A DNA stretch of 64,000 nt from Lysobacterales bacterium (GCA_017305135.1 JAFKNA010000011.1:1-64000); one strand, 5' to 3'; shown: positions 1-12,163, counted from the first letter of the stretch. A program made the numbers and translations. Notes: generated by a model not told the origin, from the sequence alone.

Positions 1-137
1 CTCGTGGCGGATAAGACGGAACGGGGGCGCGAATCTACTGCGCGGGCGCGAAGCCCAAGGAGCCTGTGGACGTCACCCCGTCCCCACCGATGATCAGTCG
101 GCGATTCTCATCCTGTAAGGGACCAGAATCGAGACAT

Positions 138-200
138 AAGGAGCCTGCGCGCAGGCGACCCGACTCGCGATTTCCCGGTAGGAGCCTGCGTGCAGGCGAT
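138..200. repeat. Two direct copies of a short palindromic repeat
   Basis: Positions 138-160 and 178-200 carry near-identical units reading AGGAGCCTGCGYGCAGGCGA, each with an internal CCTGC..GCAGG dyad. A shorter piece (AAGGAGCCTG) lies at 57-66. The same unit appears inverted near 28617-28642, so it belongs to a dispersed family. The units lie beyond the terminator-like hairpin of the S8 protease gene. No protein is likely here. Confidence 0.6.
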
Positions 201-210
201 CGGCGGCTCG

Positions 211-247
211 TTGGGAAAAGACCGGCACCGGACTGTTTCCGGTGCCG
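211..247 (-). terminator. Candidate rho-independent terminator of the S8 protease gene
   Basis: CGGCACCGGA at 223-232 pairs perfectly with TCCGGTGCCG at 238-247 around a 5-base loop. On the minus strand the hairpin is followed by a T-rich run (CTTTTCCC, 220-213). It begins 20 bases beyond the protease stop codon at 267, the expected place for an intrinsic terminator. Confidence 0.6.
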
Positions 248-266
248 ATCGGTGGCTTGCAAGCCC

Positions 267-2396
267 TTACGGCGTGTAGCTTGCCGTGAGCGTCAGGCCG
301 GAGAAGGTCTGGTACGCATTGACCTTCACGTAGTAGGTGCCCGCGGTGGGTGAGGTCCAGGAGCAGGTTTCATTGCTGCCGTACTGGTAGGGTCGGCAGG
401 TGTAGCTGCTCTTGGTCGGTTCGCCGCCGATGCGGACGTAGAGATCCGCATCGCCGTTGCTGCCGGCGATCTTGACGGACAGGTTCTTCGCGCCGGCGGG
501 AACGGACAGGGTGTAGGTCTGCGTCCAGTTGCCGGAGGTGGCGGAAAGCCCGGTCACCGGCACGTTGTTCTGCAGCACGTTGCCGCTACCGCTGCCGCCG
601 CTCGAGTAGCTGCCCTTGAGGCTCACCCCGCTGAACGTCGAGTACGCGCGCAGGGTGACGTACCAGGTGCCCGCCTGCGGCGCGGCGAAGCTGCAGCTCT
701 CGTTGTTGCCGGAGAGCCAGGGGCGGCAGTCATAGGTGCCGGAGGTGGTGCCGGGAGCGGAGCCGAAGCGCACGTACATGTCCGCGTCGCCCGAGCCGCC
801 GGAACTCTGGAAGACGAGATTGCTCGAACCCGCCGGCACCTGCAGGGTGTAGGTCACCGTGTTGCCGGTGCTGGCGGCAAGGCCGGTGATGGTGACGCCG
901 TTCTGCAGCGCGCCCGGGCCCGGGTCGGGATTGCCGCCGCCACCACCTTGCACCGCCTGCAGGGTGGCCAGCGCGTCGATGATGCCGGCACCGCAGCCGC
1001 CCGAGCAGGCGCCCGGCAGGGGACGCGCGTTCTGGGTGATGTAGTTCCTGACCTGATCGGGCGTCGCGGTCGGCTTGAGCTGGAAGATCGCCGCCGCCAG
1101 TGCGGCCACGTGCGGCGTCGCCATCGAGGTGCCGGCGTAGTAGGCATAGGCCTCGGCGCCCTGCGTGGTGGTGCCCGAATTCAGCGTCGAGAGAATGTCG
1201 CCGCTGCTGCCGCTGCCGTCGCCGCCAGGGGCCGAGACGACGATCGAGGAGCCGTAGTTCGAGTACGAGGCGCGCGATCCGGACTTGGTCGTCGCCGCCA
1301 CCGAGATCACGCCGCTGCAGTTGGCCGGCGAGGAATTGGAGACGTTCTGGTTCTCGTTGCCGGCGGCGACCACGAACACCGCGCCGTTCAAGCGCGCGGT
1401 GTTGATCGCGGCCTGGAACGAACCGCAGGCACCGCCGCCGCCGAGGCTGAGGTTCAGCACCTTGGCCGGGTTCGGGTTTGCCGGCACACCGCTGACCGAG
1501 CCGCCGGAGGCCCAGACGATCGCGTCGACGATGTCCGAGACCGTGCCGCCGCACTTGCCGAGCACGCGCACCGGGACCACCTTCGCGCCGTAGGCCATGC
1601 CGGCGATGCCCTTGCCGTTGTTGGTGGCGGCGACGATGGTGCCGGTGACGTGGGTGCCGTGCCAGCTGGAATTGGACTTCGGCGAGCCGCTGCCGCACTC
1701 GCCGGCGGCGTTCCAGTCGCCCTCGTCGTTGGGATTGGAGTCGCGCCCGTTGCCGTCGCGCGCGGTGGTGGAACTGCTGATGAAGTCGTAGCCGCCGACG
1801 GTCTGCCCGCTAAGGTCGCTGTGCGGAGCGATGCCGGTATCCAGCACCGCCACCTTGACGCCGCTGCCGGTGGCGATGTCCCACGCCGCCGGCATCGACA
1901 CGCCGCCGGTGGCATTGGTGAGATCCCACTGGTTGCCGAAGTAGCTGTCGTTGGGAGAGAGGAAGGCGTGCATCCGGCGGTCGGGCTCGACGTAGGCCAC
2001 TTCCGCGTTGCGGGCGAAGGCGACCATCACCTGGCGCGCGGAATCGGCATACGAGGCAAAGCGTTGCCGGTCGCCACGCGCCTCGACCAGTTCCGCGCCG
2101 GTGGCGAGGGTGCGCACGTGCTGGACGCGGAGCCCGGTTTCCGCGCTGACGCGCGCGAGGTCATTCTGAAGGGCCGCCGCGGAGCTCCGTTCGAGGCTGC
2201 CGTCGGCATAGGTGACGATGTAGTGCGTGTAGAGGACGTCTTCGCTGGCGGCGGCGAAATTGGCGCGCTCGGCGTATTGCCCGAGTTCCGCCGCGCCCGG
2301 GACGCCGGCGGCCTGCGCCGTCGCGAAGCCGCTGCACATCAGGATGGCCGCCACCAAGGCGGAGCGGCGAAGCTTGCATGGATCGATCGTTTTCAT
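267..2396 (-). CDS. Secreted S8 (subtilisin-family) serine protease with two C-terminal PPC domains
   Basis: This 709-residue protein is an exported endopeptidase. Residues 1-30 form a Sec signal peptide (positive start, hydrophobic core, AQAA at the end). An inhibitor-like propeptide runs to about residue 140. The catalytic domain covers about 150-485 with the subtilase triad Asp186 (VAVLDTGI), His246 (WHGTHVTGT) and Ser424 (GTSMATPH), and oxyanion Asn347 (AAGNENQN). Two bacterial pre-peptidase C-terminal (PPC) domains follow at about 497-600 and 608-709. They share the pattern GDADxYVRxG, CRP..G.NE.C and GT(W/Y)YV. PPC domains usually aid secretion or folding and may be removed later. The layout matches extracellular proteases of Xanthomonas and relatives. 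The gene is monocistronic, with a terminator-like hairpin downstream. Its substrate cannot be told from sequence. Confidence 0.95.
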   Translation of the reverse strand: MKTIDPCKLRRSALVAAILMCSGFATAQAAGVPGAAELGQYAERANFAAASEDVLYTHYIVTYADGSLERSSAAALQNDLARVSAETGLRVQHVRTLATGAELVEARGDRQRFASYADSARQVMVAFARNAEVAYVEPDRRMHAFLSPNDSYFGNQWDLTNATGGVSMPAAWDIATGSGVKVAVLDTGIAPHSDLSGQTVGGYDFISSSTTARDGNGRDSNPNDEGDWNAAGECGSGSPKSNSSWHGTHVTGTIVAATNNGKGIAGMAYGAKVVPVRVLGKCGGTVSDIVDAIVWASGGSVSGVPANPNPAKVLNLSLGGGGACGSFQAAINTARLNGAVFVVAAGNENQNVSNSSPANCSGVISVAATTKSGSRASYSNYGSSIVVSAPGGDGSGSSGDILSTLNSGTTTQGAEAYAYYAGTSMATPHVAALAAAIFQLKPTATPDQVRNYITQNARPLPGACSGGCGAGIIDALATLQAVQGGGGGNPDPGPGALQNGVTITGLAASTGNTVTYTLQVPAGSSNLVFQSSGGSGDADMYVRFGSAPGTTSGTYDCRPWLSGNNESCSFAAPQAGTWYVTLRAYSTFSGVSLKGSYSSGGSGSGNVLQNNVPVTGLSATSGNWTQTYTLSVPAGAKNLSVKIAGSNGDADLYVRIGGEPTKSSYTCRPYQYGSNETCSWTSPTAGTYYVKVNAYQTFSGLTLTASYTP

Positions 2397-3685
<1,289 letters not shown>

Positions 3686-3779
3686 TGCGCCAGCCCTGGT
3701 GGGAGCGACCGCGCTTGCAACCCTCGCGTGTTCGCAGGCGCTACCGCCGGAGTGGATGAAGGATCGTCTGCGCGCAGGT

Positions 3780-3807
3780 GCGCCGCCGCGCCCGGATGCG
3801 GCGGCGC
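3780..3807. terminator. GC-rich hairpin between convergent genes
   Basis: GCGCCGCCGC at 3780-3789 pairs with GCGGCGGCGC at 3798-3807 around an 8-base loop. It sits between the stops of the prolyl aminopeptidase and the convergent aminotransferase. It has no T-tract, so it could be a bidirectional mRNA-end structure rather than a full intrinsic terminator. Confidence 0.35.
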
Positions 3808-3817
3808 GGCGCGGTCG

Positions 3818-5317
3818 TCAGGCGGCTTCGCGCACGGCCCGGCGCGGACCCTCGGTGAGGGCGCGACGCACGCCTTCGACCAGGAGGTCCACCTCGGCGG
3901 CGGTGAGGTTGAAGTTGGGCGTGAAGCGCAGCGAGTTGGCGCCGCCGTGGATGACGCCGTAGCCGTGTTCGCGCATCCATTCCTCGGTGCTGCCGGCGCC
4001 ATAGCAGAGGAAGTCCTGCGACAGCTCGCAGGAGAACAGCAGCCCGGTGCCCTGCACCTTGGTGAGGTAGCCCGGCAGCTCGTCCTTCAGCGCCTTCAGC
4101 TTCTCCACGAACTCGCGGCCGCGCTGGCGGATGTTCTCGCGCAGCTCCGGGGTGAGCGCGCCGAGCACCGCGCAGGCGACGTCCAGCGCGCGCGGATTGG
4201 CGGTCATGGTGTTGCCGTAGATGCCCTTCCGGTAGAGGCCCGCGGCGTGCTCGGTGACGGCGACCACCGACAGCGGGTACTGGCCGGCGTTGAGCGCCTT
4301 GGAATAGGTTTCCAGATCCGGCGCCTCGAACTGCTCGAAGCCGGGATAGTCGACGATCGACAGCACGCCGTGCGCGCGCAGGCCCGCCTGGATCGAGTCC
4401 ACCAGCAGCAGGCTGCCGTGGGTCCTGGTGAGCTCGCGCGCGGCGGCGTAGAACTCCGGCGTCACCGAGCGACCCGGGTCGCCTTCGCCCATCACCGGCT
4501 CCAGGAACAGCGCCTCGATGAACCAGCCGTTCGCCTCGGCATCCGCGAACGCCTTGCGCAGCTGCTCCACGCTGTAGGGCTCGATGGTCAGCAGGGTGTC
4601 CTCGTGGCGGTAGCTGGCGAGGTTCTGCACGTAGGCCTTGCGGCTGGAATCGGAATACAGCGCCGGCGCCTCGGTGCGGCCGTGGAAGGCGCCCTTCACC
4701 GCGATGCGCTTGATCGCGCGGCCGGCGTGGCGGGCGCCCGGATCGGTCATCAGCTTGGCATTCACGTCGACGATGCGCGCCGCCAGCGACACCGACTCGG
4801 AGCCGGAATTGAGGCACATGAAGCGCGCGAACGGACAGCCGCCGCGGCGATGGCCGATTTCCTTCCTGAGCGCCTGCCCGAACTTGAGCTGGGACAGGTT
4901 CGGTGTCATCACGTTCGCCATCACCTGGCGCCGCGCCAGCACCGCCAGCACGTCCTTGGGCGCGTGGCCGAGCCCGAGCATGCCGTAGCCGCCGGCGTCA
5001 TAGACCACCGCGCCCTTGAGCGTGACCAGCCACGGGCCGTGGGCCGCCAGCGCGACGTAGGGATTGACGCCGTCCTCGGGGTAGAAGTTGACGAAATCCG
5101 CCTGCACGCGGTGGATCTGCTCGACCTCGTCCAGGTGCAGGAAGTCCGACATCCGCGAACGCAGCGCCAAGTGCGCGGCGTAGGCCTCGTCGATGGCCTC
5201 GGCCAGCGCGGAGTCGCGCTCCAGGAAATCGGCGATCACCTCGTCGGGCAGCCCGGTGGTGCGCACGGCGCCGTCGAAATCGCGCATTTCCTTGAGTTTG
5301 GCCAACATTGGATTCAT
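3818..5317 (-). CDS. Class III PLP-dependent aminotransferase, substrate unknown
   Basis: A 499-residue cytoplasmic fold-type I PLP enzyme. The phosphate-binding SGSES motif is at about 171-175, the cofactor-pairing aspartate is Asp307 (LLVDSIQAGLRAHG) and the Schiff-base lysine is Lys340 in YSKALNAGQYPLS. The usual class III DEVQTG motif is changed to DSIQAG while keeping the aspartate. The protein is longer than ornithine or acetylornithine transaminases (about 400) and carries an extra N-terminal helical segment. The ATG at 5317 is preferred: it has a GGGAGAAC Shine-Dalgarno, and a longer in-frame start adds 40 low-quality residues. It is divergent from queA. Lysine or other omega-amino acid transamination is possible, but the sequence does not decide it. 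Confidence 0.85.
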   Translation of the reverse strand: MNPMLAKLKEMRDFDGAVRTTGLPDEVIADFLERDSALAEAIDEAYAAHLALRSRMSDFLHLDEVEQIHRVQADFVNFYPEDGVNPYVALAAHGPWLVTLKGAVVYDAGGYGMLGLGHAPKDVLAVLARRQVMANVMTPNLSQLKFGQALRKEIGHRRGGCPFARFMCLNSGSESVSLAARIVDVNAKLMTDPGARHAGRAIKRIAVKGAFHGRTEAPALYSDSSRKAYVQNLASYRHEDTLLTIEPYSVEQLRKAFADAEANGWFIEALFLEPVMGEGDPGRSVTPEFYAAARELTRTHGSLLLVDSIQAGLRAHGVLSIVDYPGFEQFEAPDLETYSKALNAGQYPLSVVAVTEHAAGLYRKGIYGNTMTANPRALDVACAVLGALTPELRENIRQRGREFVEKLKALKDELPGYLTKVQGTGLLFSCELSQDFLCYGAGSTEEWMREHGYGVIHGGANSLRFTPNFNLTAAEVDLLVEGVRRALTEGPRRAVREAA

Positions 5318-5518
5318 GAACTGTTCTCCCGGGAGCGCCGCGCGCCGCGCGCTGCTGCCTGCTGAAGGGGCTGAAATGCAAACCGCAAGTTTATCACAGC
5401 CCCATCTGGCGCCCCGGGCGGCGCTGCCCCCGGCCACGCCGTGCCGCGGCCGGGGGCGGGTGGGGAGACGACGCCGGCGGGCTTATCATTCGGCGTTTAC
5501 CCGCCGCCCCGCACCCCC

Positions 5519-6541
5519 TTGAAACGCGCCGACTTCCACTTCGACCTGCCGCCGGAACTCATCGCGCAGGCACCCCTTGCCGAGCGTTCGGCGAGCCGCC
5601 TGCTGCTGCTCGATGCGGCCGAGGCGCGCTGGCACGATCGCCATTTCCGCGAACTGCCCGAGCTCCTGCGCGCCGGCGACCTGCTGGTCTTCAACGACAC
5701 CCGCGTGCTGCCGGCGCGCCTGTTCGGGCGCAAGCAAACCGGCGGTGCGGTCGAGATCCTGATCGAGCGCCTGACCGGCAGCCACGAGGCGCGCGCCCAG
5801 CTCGGCGTCAGCAAGAAACCCAAGGCCGGCAGCCACATCGTGCTGGAGGACGGCAGCCGAGCGACCGTGCTCGGTCGCGATGGCGAATTCTTCCTGCTCC
5901 GTTTCGAGGTCGCCGAGGCGCTGGAGACACTGCTGGCCCGCATCGGCCACATGCCGTTGCCGCCCTACATCGAGCGCGAAGCCGCTGCGGCCGACGCTGA
6001 GCGCTACCAGACCGTGTTCGCCCGCGAGGCCGGTGCGGTCGCCGCACCCACCGCGGGCCTGCATTTCGATCCGCCGCTGCTGGATGCGCTGCGCGCGCGC
6101 GGCATCACCTTCGGCTACGTCACGCTGCACGTGGGTGCCGGCACCTTCCAGCCGATGCGCAGCGAGCGCGTCGAGGACCACCACATGCACCGCGAGTGGC
6201 TGCACGTCGGCGCCGAGCTGGTGGAGCAGATCCGCGCCACCCGCGCCCGCGGTGGCCGCGTCGTCGCGGTCGGCACGACGGTGGTGCGCGCGCTGGAATC
6301 CAGCCTCGTGGACGGCGAGGTCGCCCCCTTCACCGGCGAGACGCGGATCTTCATCTATCCGGGCTACCGCATCCGCAGCATCGACGGCCTCGTCACCAAC
6401 TTCCACCTGCCCGAATCGACCCTGCTGATGCTGGTCTCGGCCTTCGCCGGCCGCGACTTCATGCTCGCCGCCTATCGCCATGCAGTCGACGCGCGCTACC
6501 GCTTCTTCTCCTATGGTGATGCCATGCTGATCTGGCCTTGA
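5519..6541 (+). CDS. queA: S-adenosylmethionine:tRNA ribosyltransferase-isomerase
   Basis: QueA transfers and isomerises the ribosyl part of SAM onto 7-aminomethyl-7-deazaguanine in tRNA, giving epoxyqueuosine. The 340-residue product aligns by eye with the family throughout: [15 protein letters not shown] at the start, [14 protein letters not shown], the PTAGLHF motif, THVGAGTF-like [10 protein letters not shown], and [19 protein letters not shown] near the end. No ATG gives the family N-terminus. The TTG at 5519 starts the expected [10 protein letters not shown] sequence, so it is taken as the start; an upstream ATG (5441) would add 26 unrelated residues. A weak TATCAT lies at 5484-5489. 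Tgt, acting earlier in the same pathway, is encoded downstream. Confidence 0.96.
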   Translation: MKRADFHFDLPPELIAQAPLAERSASRLLLLDAAEARWHDRHFRELPELLRAGDLLVFNDTRVLPARLFGRKQTGGAVEILIERLTGSHEARAQLGVSKKPKAGSHIVLEDGSRATVLGRDGEFFLLRFEVAEALETLLARIGHMPLPPYIEREAAAADAERYQTVFAREAGAVAAPTAGLHFDPPLLDALRARGITFGYVTLHVGAGTFQPMRSERVEDHHMHREWLHVGAELVEQIRATRARGGRVVAVGTTVVRALESSLVDGEVAPFTGETRIFIYPGYRIRSIDGLVTNFHLPESTLLMLVSAFAGRDFMLAAYRHAVDARYRFFSYGDAMLIWP

Positions 6542-7983
<1,442 letters not shown>

Positions 7984-8124
7984 GCACGCACCCTGCGCGC
8001 GACCGGTCGCGATGTCCTGCCCCGGGTCATCGGCCGCCCACAGGGCCGATGGCCGCGCCCGCTCACGATCCCGCAGGTGGACGATTCGCGCGGCCCGGAG
8101 CGCGACGGCGGCGCCAACCCATGC

Positions 8125-8157
8125 CATAATCCGCGGCCTTTTTAGTGTGGCCGCCCC
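8125..8157 (+). promoter_or_regulatory. Possible promoter and dyad upstream of yajC-secDF
   Basis: A -10-like CATAAT lies at 8125-8130. Immediately after it GCGGCC and GGCCGC flank a T-rich 10-base segment, so the early transcript could form a small hairpin with a TTTTT stretch. No good -35 is visible. It lies in the 206-base gap between tgt and yajC and may give yajC-secD-secF their own promoter. Confidence 0.3.
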
Positions 8158-8189
8158 AGGGTGGCCGCTTCCGATCCGCTGGAGCTCCC

Positions 8190-8522
8190 ATGGATTTCTT
8201 CATCAGCAATGCCTTCGCGCAGGCCGCCCCGGGCGCGGCCGCACCAAACCCGCTGGTCTCGTTCCTGCCGCTGATCATCCTGTTCGGCATCTTCTACTTC
8301 ATGCTGATCCGCCCGCAGATGAAGCGCAGCAAGGAGCAGCGCGCGATGATCGCCGCGCTCGCCAAGGGCGACGAAGTGCTGACCAGCGGCGGCGTGCTCG
8401 GGCGCGTGGAGGACATCGCCGAGCAGTTCGTGATGCTCGAGATCGCATCCGGCGTCAGCGTCAAGCTGCAGAAGCAGGCCATCACGGCCGTGCTGCCGAA
8501 GGGTACCCTGAAGGCTGCTTGA
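8190..8522 (+). CDS. yajC: Sec translocase accessory subunit YajC
   Basis: A 110-residue single-span inner-membrane protein that associates with SecDF. After a short periplasmic N-terminus (MDFFISNAFAQAA) one transmembrane helix covers about 28-48 (PLIILFGIFYFMLIRPQ), followed by the family signature RPQMKRSKEQ and a cytoplasmic domain containing GDEVLTSGGVLGRV. The ATG at 8190 has GGAGCTCCC just upstream. A longer in-frame start at 8145 would add 15 non-family residues. It is the first gene of yajC-secD-secF. Confidence 0.97.
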   Translation: MDFFISNAFAQAAPGAAAPNPLVSFLPLIILFGIFYFMLIRPQMKRSKEQRAMIAALAKGDEVLTSGGVLGRVEDIAEQFVMLEIASGVSVKLQKQAITAVLPKGTLKAA

Positions 8523-8586
8523 TCGCGCCCCGGGCTGGCGCCGGCCGCTTGCGGGCCGGGACTGGACTGCTGTATCGGATCCCAAG

Positions 8587-10503
8587 ATGAACGAATTTCC
8601 CCGCTGGAAATATGCATTGGTCGTGGTCGTGTTGCTGCTCGGCGTGCTCTACGGCGTGCCGAACCTGTTCGTGCAGCAGCCGGCCGTCCAGGTCAGCGCC
8701 AACCGTGGCGCGCCGGTCGACGAGGCCCTGAAGGAAAAGGTGCAGGGAGTGCTCGAACAGGGCAAGGTGCCGTTCGAGACCATCGACCTCAACGCCAGCC
8801 AGCTCCTGGTGCGCCTGCCGATCGGCGCCTCGGAAGAGCAGGCCAGGGCGCAGGAGCTCCTCAAGGCCGACCTCGGCGACCAGTACATCGTCGCGCTGAA
8901 CCTCGCCTCCACCGTGCCGGGCTGGATGCACGCCATCGGCGCCCGCGAAATGCCCAAGGGCCTCGACCTCCAGGGCGGCGTCCACTTCCTGATGCAGGTG
9001 GACGACAAGGACGTGATGGATCGCCAGCTGCAGCGCTACGCGGATGACATCCGCGCCGCCCTGCGCGACAAGCAGATCCGCTACCAGTCAGTCGGCCGCG
9101 GTCCCGGGGGTGTCGTGGTGGAGCTGCGCAGTGCGGAAGACCGCACCGCCGCGCAGCGCATCATCGAGATGGAGGTTCCCGACGTCACGGTGGCCGTGGG
9201 CGGCCAGGTAGGCGATGCGTATACCCTGAACGCCACGGTGAAGCCGGAGAAGATCACCGAGATCTCGCAGAACACCATCCGCCAGAACGTCGCCACGCTC
9301 GGCAACCGCATCAACGCGCTCGGCGTCGCCGAGCCGCTGATCCAGCAGCAGGGCGACACGCGCATCGCGGTGGAACTTCCCGGCGTGCAGGACACCGCCG
9401 AGGCCAAGAAGATCCTCGGCGCCACGGCCACCCTCGAATACCATGCGGTGGACGAGAACGCGAACGCGATCGAGGCCGCACGCAGCGGCCACGTGCCGCC
9501 CGACGACAAGCTCTACTATCGCCGCGAGACCGGGCCGGACGGCCAGCCGATCCCGATCCTGCTCAAGAAGAAGGTGATCGTCAGCGGCGACGAAATGGTC
9601 GATGCATCGAGCGCGCCGGATCCGCAGTCGGGCACCCCGGCGGTGTCGGTGACGCTCAACGCCACCGGCGGGCGCAAGATGCTCGAATTCACCTCGCAGA
9701 GCGTCGGCAAGCCGATGGCGGTGGTCTACGTCGAGCGCACGCCCGAGGTGAAGATCGTCAATGGTGAGGAAGTGCGCAGCGCCAAGATCACCGAGGAAGT
9801 GATCAGCGTGGCGACGATCCGCGGCGTGTTCTCCAACAAGTTCCAGACCACCGGCCTTGGCAGCGCCAAGGAAGCGTCCGACCTCGCGCTGATGCTGCGC
9901 TCGGGCGCGCTGGCGGCGCCGGTCGACATCGTCGAGGAACGCGTGATCGGCCCGAGCCTCGGCAAGGACAACATCGAGAAGGGCATCAAGGCGGTGCTGA
10001 TCGGCTTCGTCAGCGTGCTGCTGTTCATGATCGTCTACTACCGCCTGTTCGGCATCGTTGCGGACATTGCGCTGTTCTTCAACCTGGTGCTGCTGCTCTC
10101 CATCATGTCGGCGATCGGGGTGACGCTTACCATGCCCGGCATCGCCGGCATCGTGCTGACCCTGGGCATGGCGGTGGACGCCAACGTGCTGATCTGCGAG
10201 CGCATCCGCGAGGAACTGCGCAACGGCTCGACGCCGCTGGCTTCGATCCGCGCCGGCTACGAGAAGGCGTGGGCGACGATTCTCGACTCCAACGTGACCA
10301 CCCTGTTCGCCGGCGTCGCCTTGCTGACGATGGGCTCGGGCGCGATCCGCGGCTTCGGCATCGTGTTGTCGATCGGCATCCTGACCTCGATGTTCACCTC
10401 GGTCACGGTCACCCACGCCATCACCCATCTCATCCACAGCGGCAAACGCCGGCCCAAGAGCCTGTCGATCGGCATCAAGGTGCCGCACGCCAGCGCCTCC
10501 TGA
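8587..10503 (+). CDS. secD: Protein translocase subunit SecD
   Basis: SecD, with SecF, uses the proton motive force to pull proteins through SecYEG from the periplasmic side. The 638-residue product has an N-terminal transmembrane helix (about 8-25), the periplasmic P1 region with KGLDLQGGVHFLMQVD, and a C-terminal block of five helices from about residue 467. The conserved GIVLTLGMAVDANVLICERI segment is present. Its periplasmic Asp/Arg-containing helix 4 motif is typical of RND-type SecD. Length is close to the E. coli protein. It starts 64 bases after yajC and ends 19 bases before secF. Confidence 0.98.
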   Translation: MNEFPRWKYALVVVVLLLGVLYGVPNLFVQQPAVQVSANRGAPVDEALKEKVQGVLEQGKVPFETIDLNASQLLVRLPIGASEEQARAQELLKADLGDQYIVALNLASTVPGWMHAIGAREMPKGLDLQGGVHFLMQVDDKDVMDRQLQRYADDIRAALRDKQIRYQSVGRGPGGVVVELRSAEDRTAAQRIIEMEVPDVTVAVGGQVGDAYTLNATVKPEKITEISQNTIRQNVATLGNRINALGVAEPLIQQQGDTRIAVELPGVQDTAEAKKILGATATLEYHAVDENANAIEAARSGHVPPDDKLYYRRETGPDGQPIPILLKKKVIVSGDEMVDASSAPDPQSGTPAVSVTLNATGGRKMLEFTSQSVGKPMAVVYVERTPEVKIVNGEEVRSAKITEEVISVATIRGVFSNKFQTTGLGSAKEASDLALMLRSGALAAPVDIVEERVIGPSLGKDNIEKGIKAVLIGFVSVLLFMIVYYRLFGIVADIALFFNLVLLLSIMSAIGVTLTMPGIAGIVLTLGMAVDANVLICERIREELRNGSTPLASIRAGYEKAWATILDSNVTTLFAGVALLTMGSGAIRGFGIVLSIGILTSMFTSVTVTHAITHLIHSGKRRPKSLSIGIKVPHASAS

Positions 10504-10522
10504 GCCAGCACCGGGACCCATC

Positions 10523-11491
10523 ATGGAATTTTTCAATCCGAACTCCAGGTTCGACTTCCTCGGCATCCGCAAGATCACGGTCGGGCTCTCGATCGTGCTG
10601 ATGCTCGCCTCCGTCGTGCTGTTGGGGGTACGTGGCCTCAACTACGCGCTCGACTTCACCGGCGGCGTGCTGGTGGAAGCGAAATACGAGGAGCCGGTCG
10701 CCATCGACCAGGTGCGCGCCGCGCTGGAAGCCGGCGGCTTCCACAATGCCCAGGTGCAGAGCCTCGGTGGCACCCGCGACGTGTCCATCCGCCTGCAGCC
10801 GCAGGCGGTCGAAGGAGGCGCCGGGGAAGGCGATGCGGAGAAGGGCAATGCCGACCAGGTCGCCGGCAACGTGCTGAAGGCGTTGCAGGCCGCTCGCCCC
10901 GACGCCAGTCTCAGCCGCCACGATTTCGTCGGGCCGCAGGTGGGCGAGGACCTCAAGAACGACGGCATCGTCGCCGCCGTGTTCGTGGTCCTCGGCATCA
11001 TGATCTACATCGCCATCCGCTTCGAGAAGCGCTTCGCCTATGCGGCGATCCTCAGCGAGGTGCACGACGTGCTCCTCACCGTCGGCTTCATCTCGCTCAT
11101 CGGGATCGAGTTCGACCTGACCGTGCTGGCGGCGGTGCTCGCCATCATCGGCTACTCGATCAACGACAAGGTGGTGGTGTTCGACCGCGCCCGCGAACTG
11201 TTCCGGCTGGCGCGCAAGTCCGAGCCCTACGAGATTCTCAACCGCTCGATCAACCAGACCCTTTCACGCACCATCATGACCTCGGTCACCACCGCGATCT
11301 CGATGCTGGCACTGTTCATCGGGGGTGGTCCGGCGGTCCACAACTTCGCCATGACCATGCTGTTCGGCATCGTCGTTGGCACATTGTCCTCGATCTTCTT
11401 CGCCAACCCGATCCTGTACTGGCTGGGCGTTTCCAAGACCGACCTGATGCCGGTGACCCGGGACGATCCCGAGCTCGCGCGCCGACCCTGA
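10523..11491 (+). CDS. secF: Protein translocase subunit SecF
   Basis: A 322-residue, six-span partner of SecD. The first helix covers about 17-36. The periplasmic segment includes the signature LDFTGGVLVEAKY. The C-terminal helices contain VLAIIGYSINDKVVVFDRARE, the conserved SecF motif, and the SRTIMTSVTTAIS segment. An acidic Gly-rich insertion (GGAGEGDAEKGNAD) near residues 98-111 lies in the periplasmic domain and is longer than usual. The gene ends the yajC-secD-secF operon, and a strong terminator follows. Confidence 0.98.
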   Translation: MEFFNPNSRFDFLGIRKITVGLSIVLMLASVVLLGVRGLNYALDFTGGVLVEAKYEEPVAIDQVRAALEAGGFHNAQVQSLGGTRDVSIRLQPQAVEGGAGEGDAEKGNADQVAGNVLKALQAARPDASLSRHDFVGPQVGEDLKNDGIVAAVFVVLGIMIYIAIRFEKRFAYAAILSEVHDVLLTVGFISLIGIEFDLTVLAAVLAIIGYSINDKVVVFDRARELFRLARKSEPYEILNRSINQTLSRTIMTSVTTAISMLALFIGGGPAVHNFAMTMLFGIVVGTLSSIFFANPILYWLGVSKTDLMPVTRDDPELARRP

Positions 11492-11511
11492 GCGGCCCGG
11501 CGGAAGAGACG

Positions 11512-11538
11512 AAAAAGCGCGGCCCGGCCGCGCTTTTT
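11512..11538. terminator. Bidirectional rho-independent terminator after secF
   Basis: AAAAAGCGCGGCC is followed by its complement GGCCGCGCTTTTT, giving a GC-rich stem flanked by five A and five T. The T-run works for secF on the plus strand, and the A-run gives a T-run on the minus strand for the convergent GST gene, whose stop is at 11552. This is the clearest intrinsic terminator in the window. Confidence 0.9.
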
Positions 11539-11551
11539 CATGCCGCGAGGC

Positions 11552-12163
11552 TCAGTCGAGCCCCTGCACCTCCAGCACCTTGCGCACCGCGGGGTCCGCT
11601 TCCATGCGCTTCCTGAACACGGCGAGGTGATCGAGCCCGCCCACGTCCACGCCGGCCTGGCCGGTCCAGCGGGTGACGACGTAGAGATAGGGATCGGCGA
11701 CCGAACGCGGACCGGCGATCCACTCGCGCCCGTCGAGCTGCGCGTCGGCGCGGGCGAACAAGGTGCGCAGCTGCGCGCGCGCGTTGTCCTTGCTCTTCTC
11801 GATCGACGCCTCGTCGCCCAGATAGGCGGTGGCGCCGAACATCGGCTTGAAGGCCGGATGCACGTCGGAGTTGACGAAACCCAGCCAGCGCATCACCTCG
11901 GCGCGACCGCGCGGCGTGCCGTCGCCCCACAGCCTGGCCTCCGGGTGGGTGTCCGCGAGATAGCCCAGGATCGCGGTGTTCTGGGTGAGCACCCAGCCCT
12001 CATGCTCGAACACCGGCACCGCGCCCGCGGGATTGAGCTGGCGGAACCAGTCCGCGGCGCGCTCCTCGCGCTCCACGCGCTGCACTTCGTAGGGCTTGCC
12101 GATCCACTCCAACGCGATGTGGTCGGCCAGCGAACAGGCGCCCGGCGAGTAGTAGAGCTTCAT
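11552..12163 (-). CDS. Glutathione S-transferase, beta-class-like
   Basis: A 203-residue cytosolic GST. The N-terminal thioredoxin-like domain starts KLYYSPGACSLADHIALEW, with Cys10 and Ser11 in the positions used by bacterial beta-class GSTs. The glutathione-binding NPAGAVPVFEHEGW and a TQNTAILGYLAD motif follow. An all-helical C-terminal domain with DPYLYVVTRW completes the fold. The ATG at 12163 is preceded by AAGGAGATTTCC, a strong ribosome site; an in-frame start 13 codons upstream is unlikely. The gene is divergent from the iron-receptor gene. Substrate is unknown. Confidence 0.92.
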   Translation of the reverse strand: MKLYYSPGACSLADHIALEWIGKPYEVQRVEREERAADWFRQLNPAGAVPVFEHEGWVLTQNTAILGYLADTHPEARLWGDGTPRGRAEVMRWLGFVNSDVHPAFKPMFGATAYLGDEASIEKSKDNARAQLRTLFARADAQLDGREWIAGPRSVADPYLYVVTRWTGQAGVDVGGLDHLAVFRKRMEADPAVRKVLEVQGLD

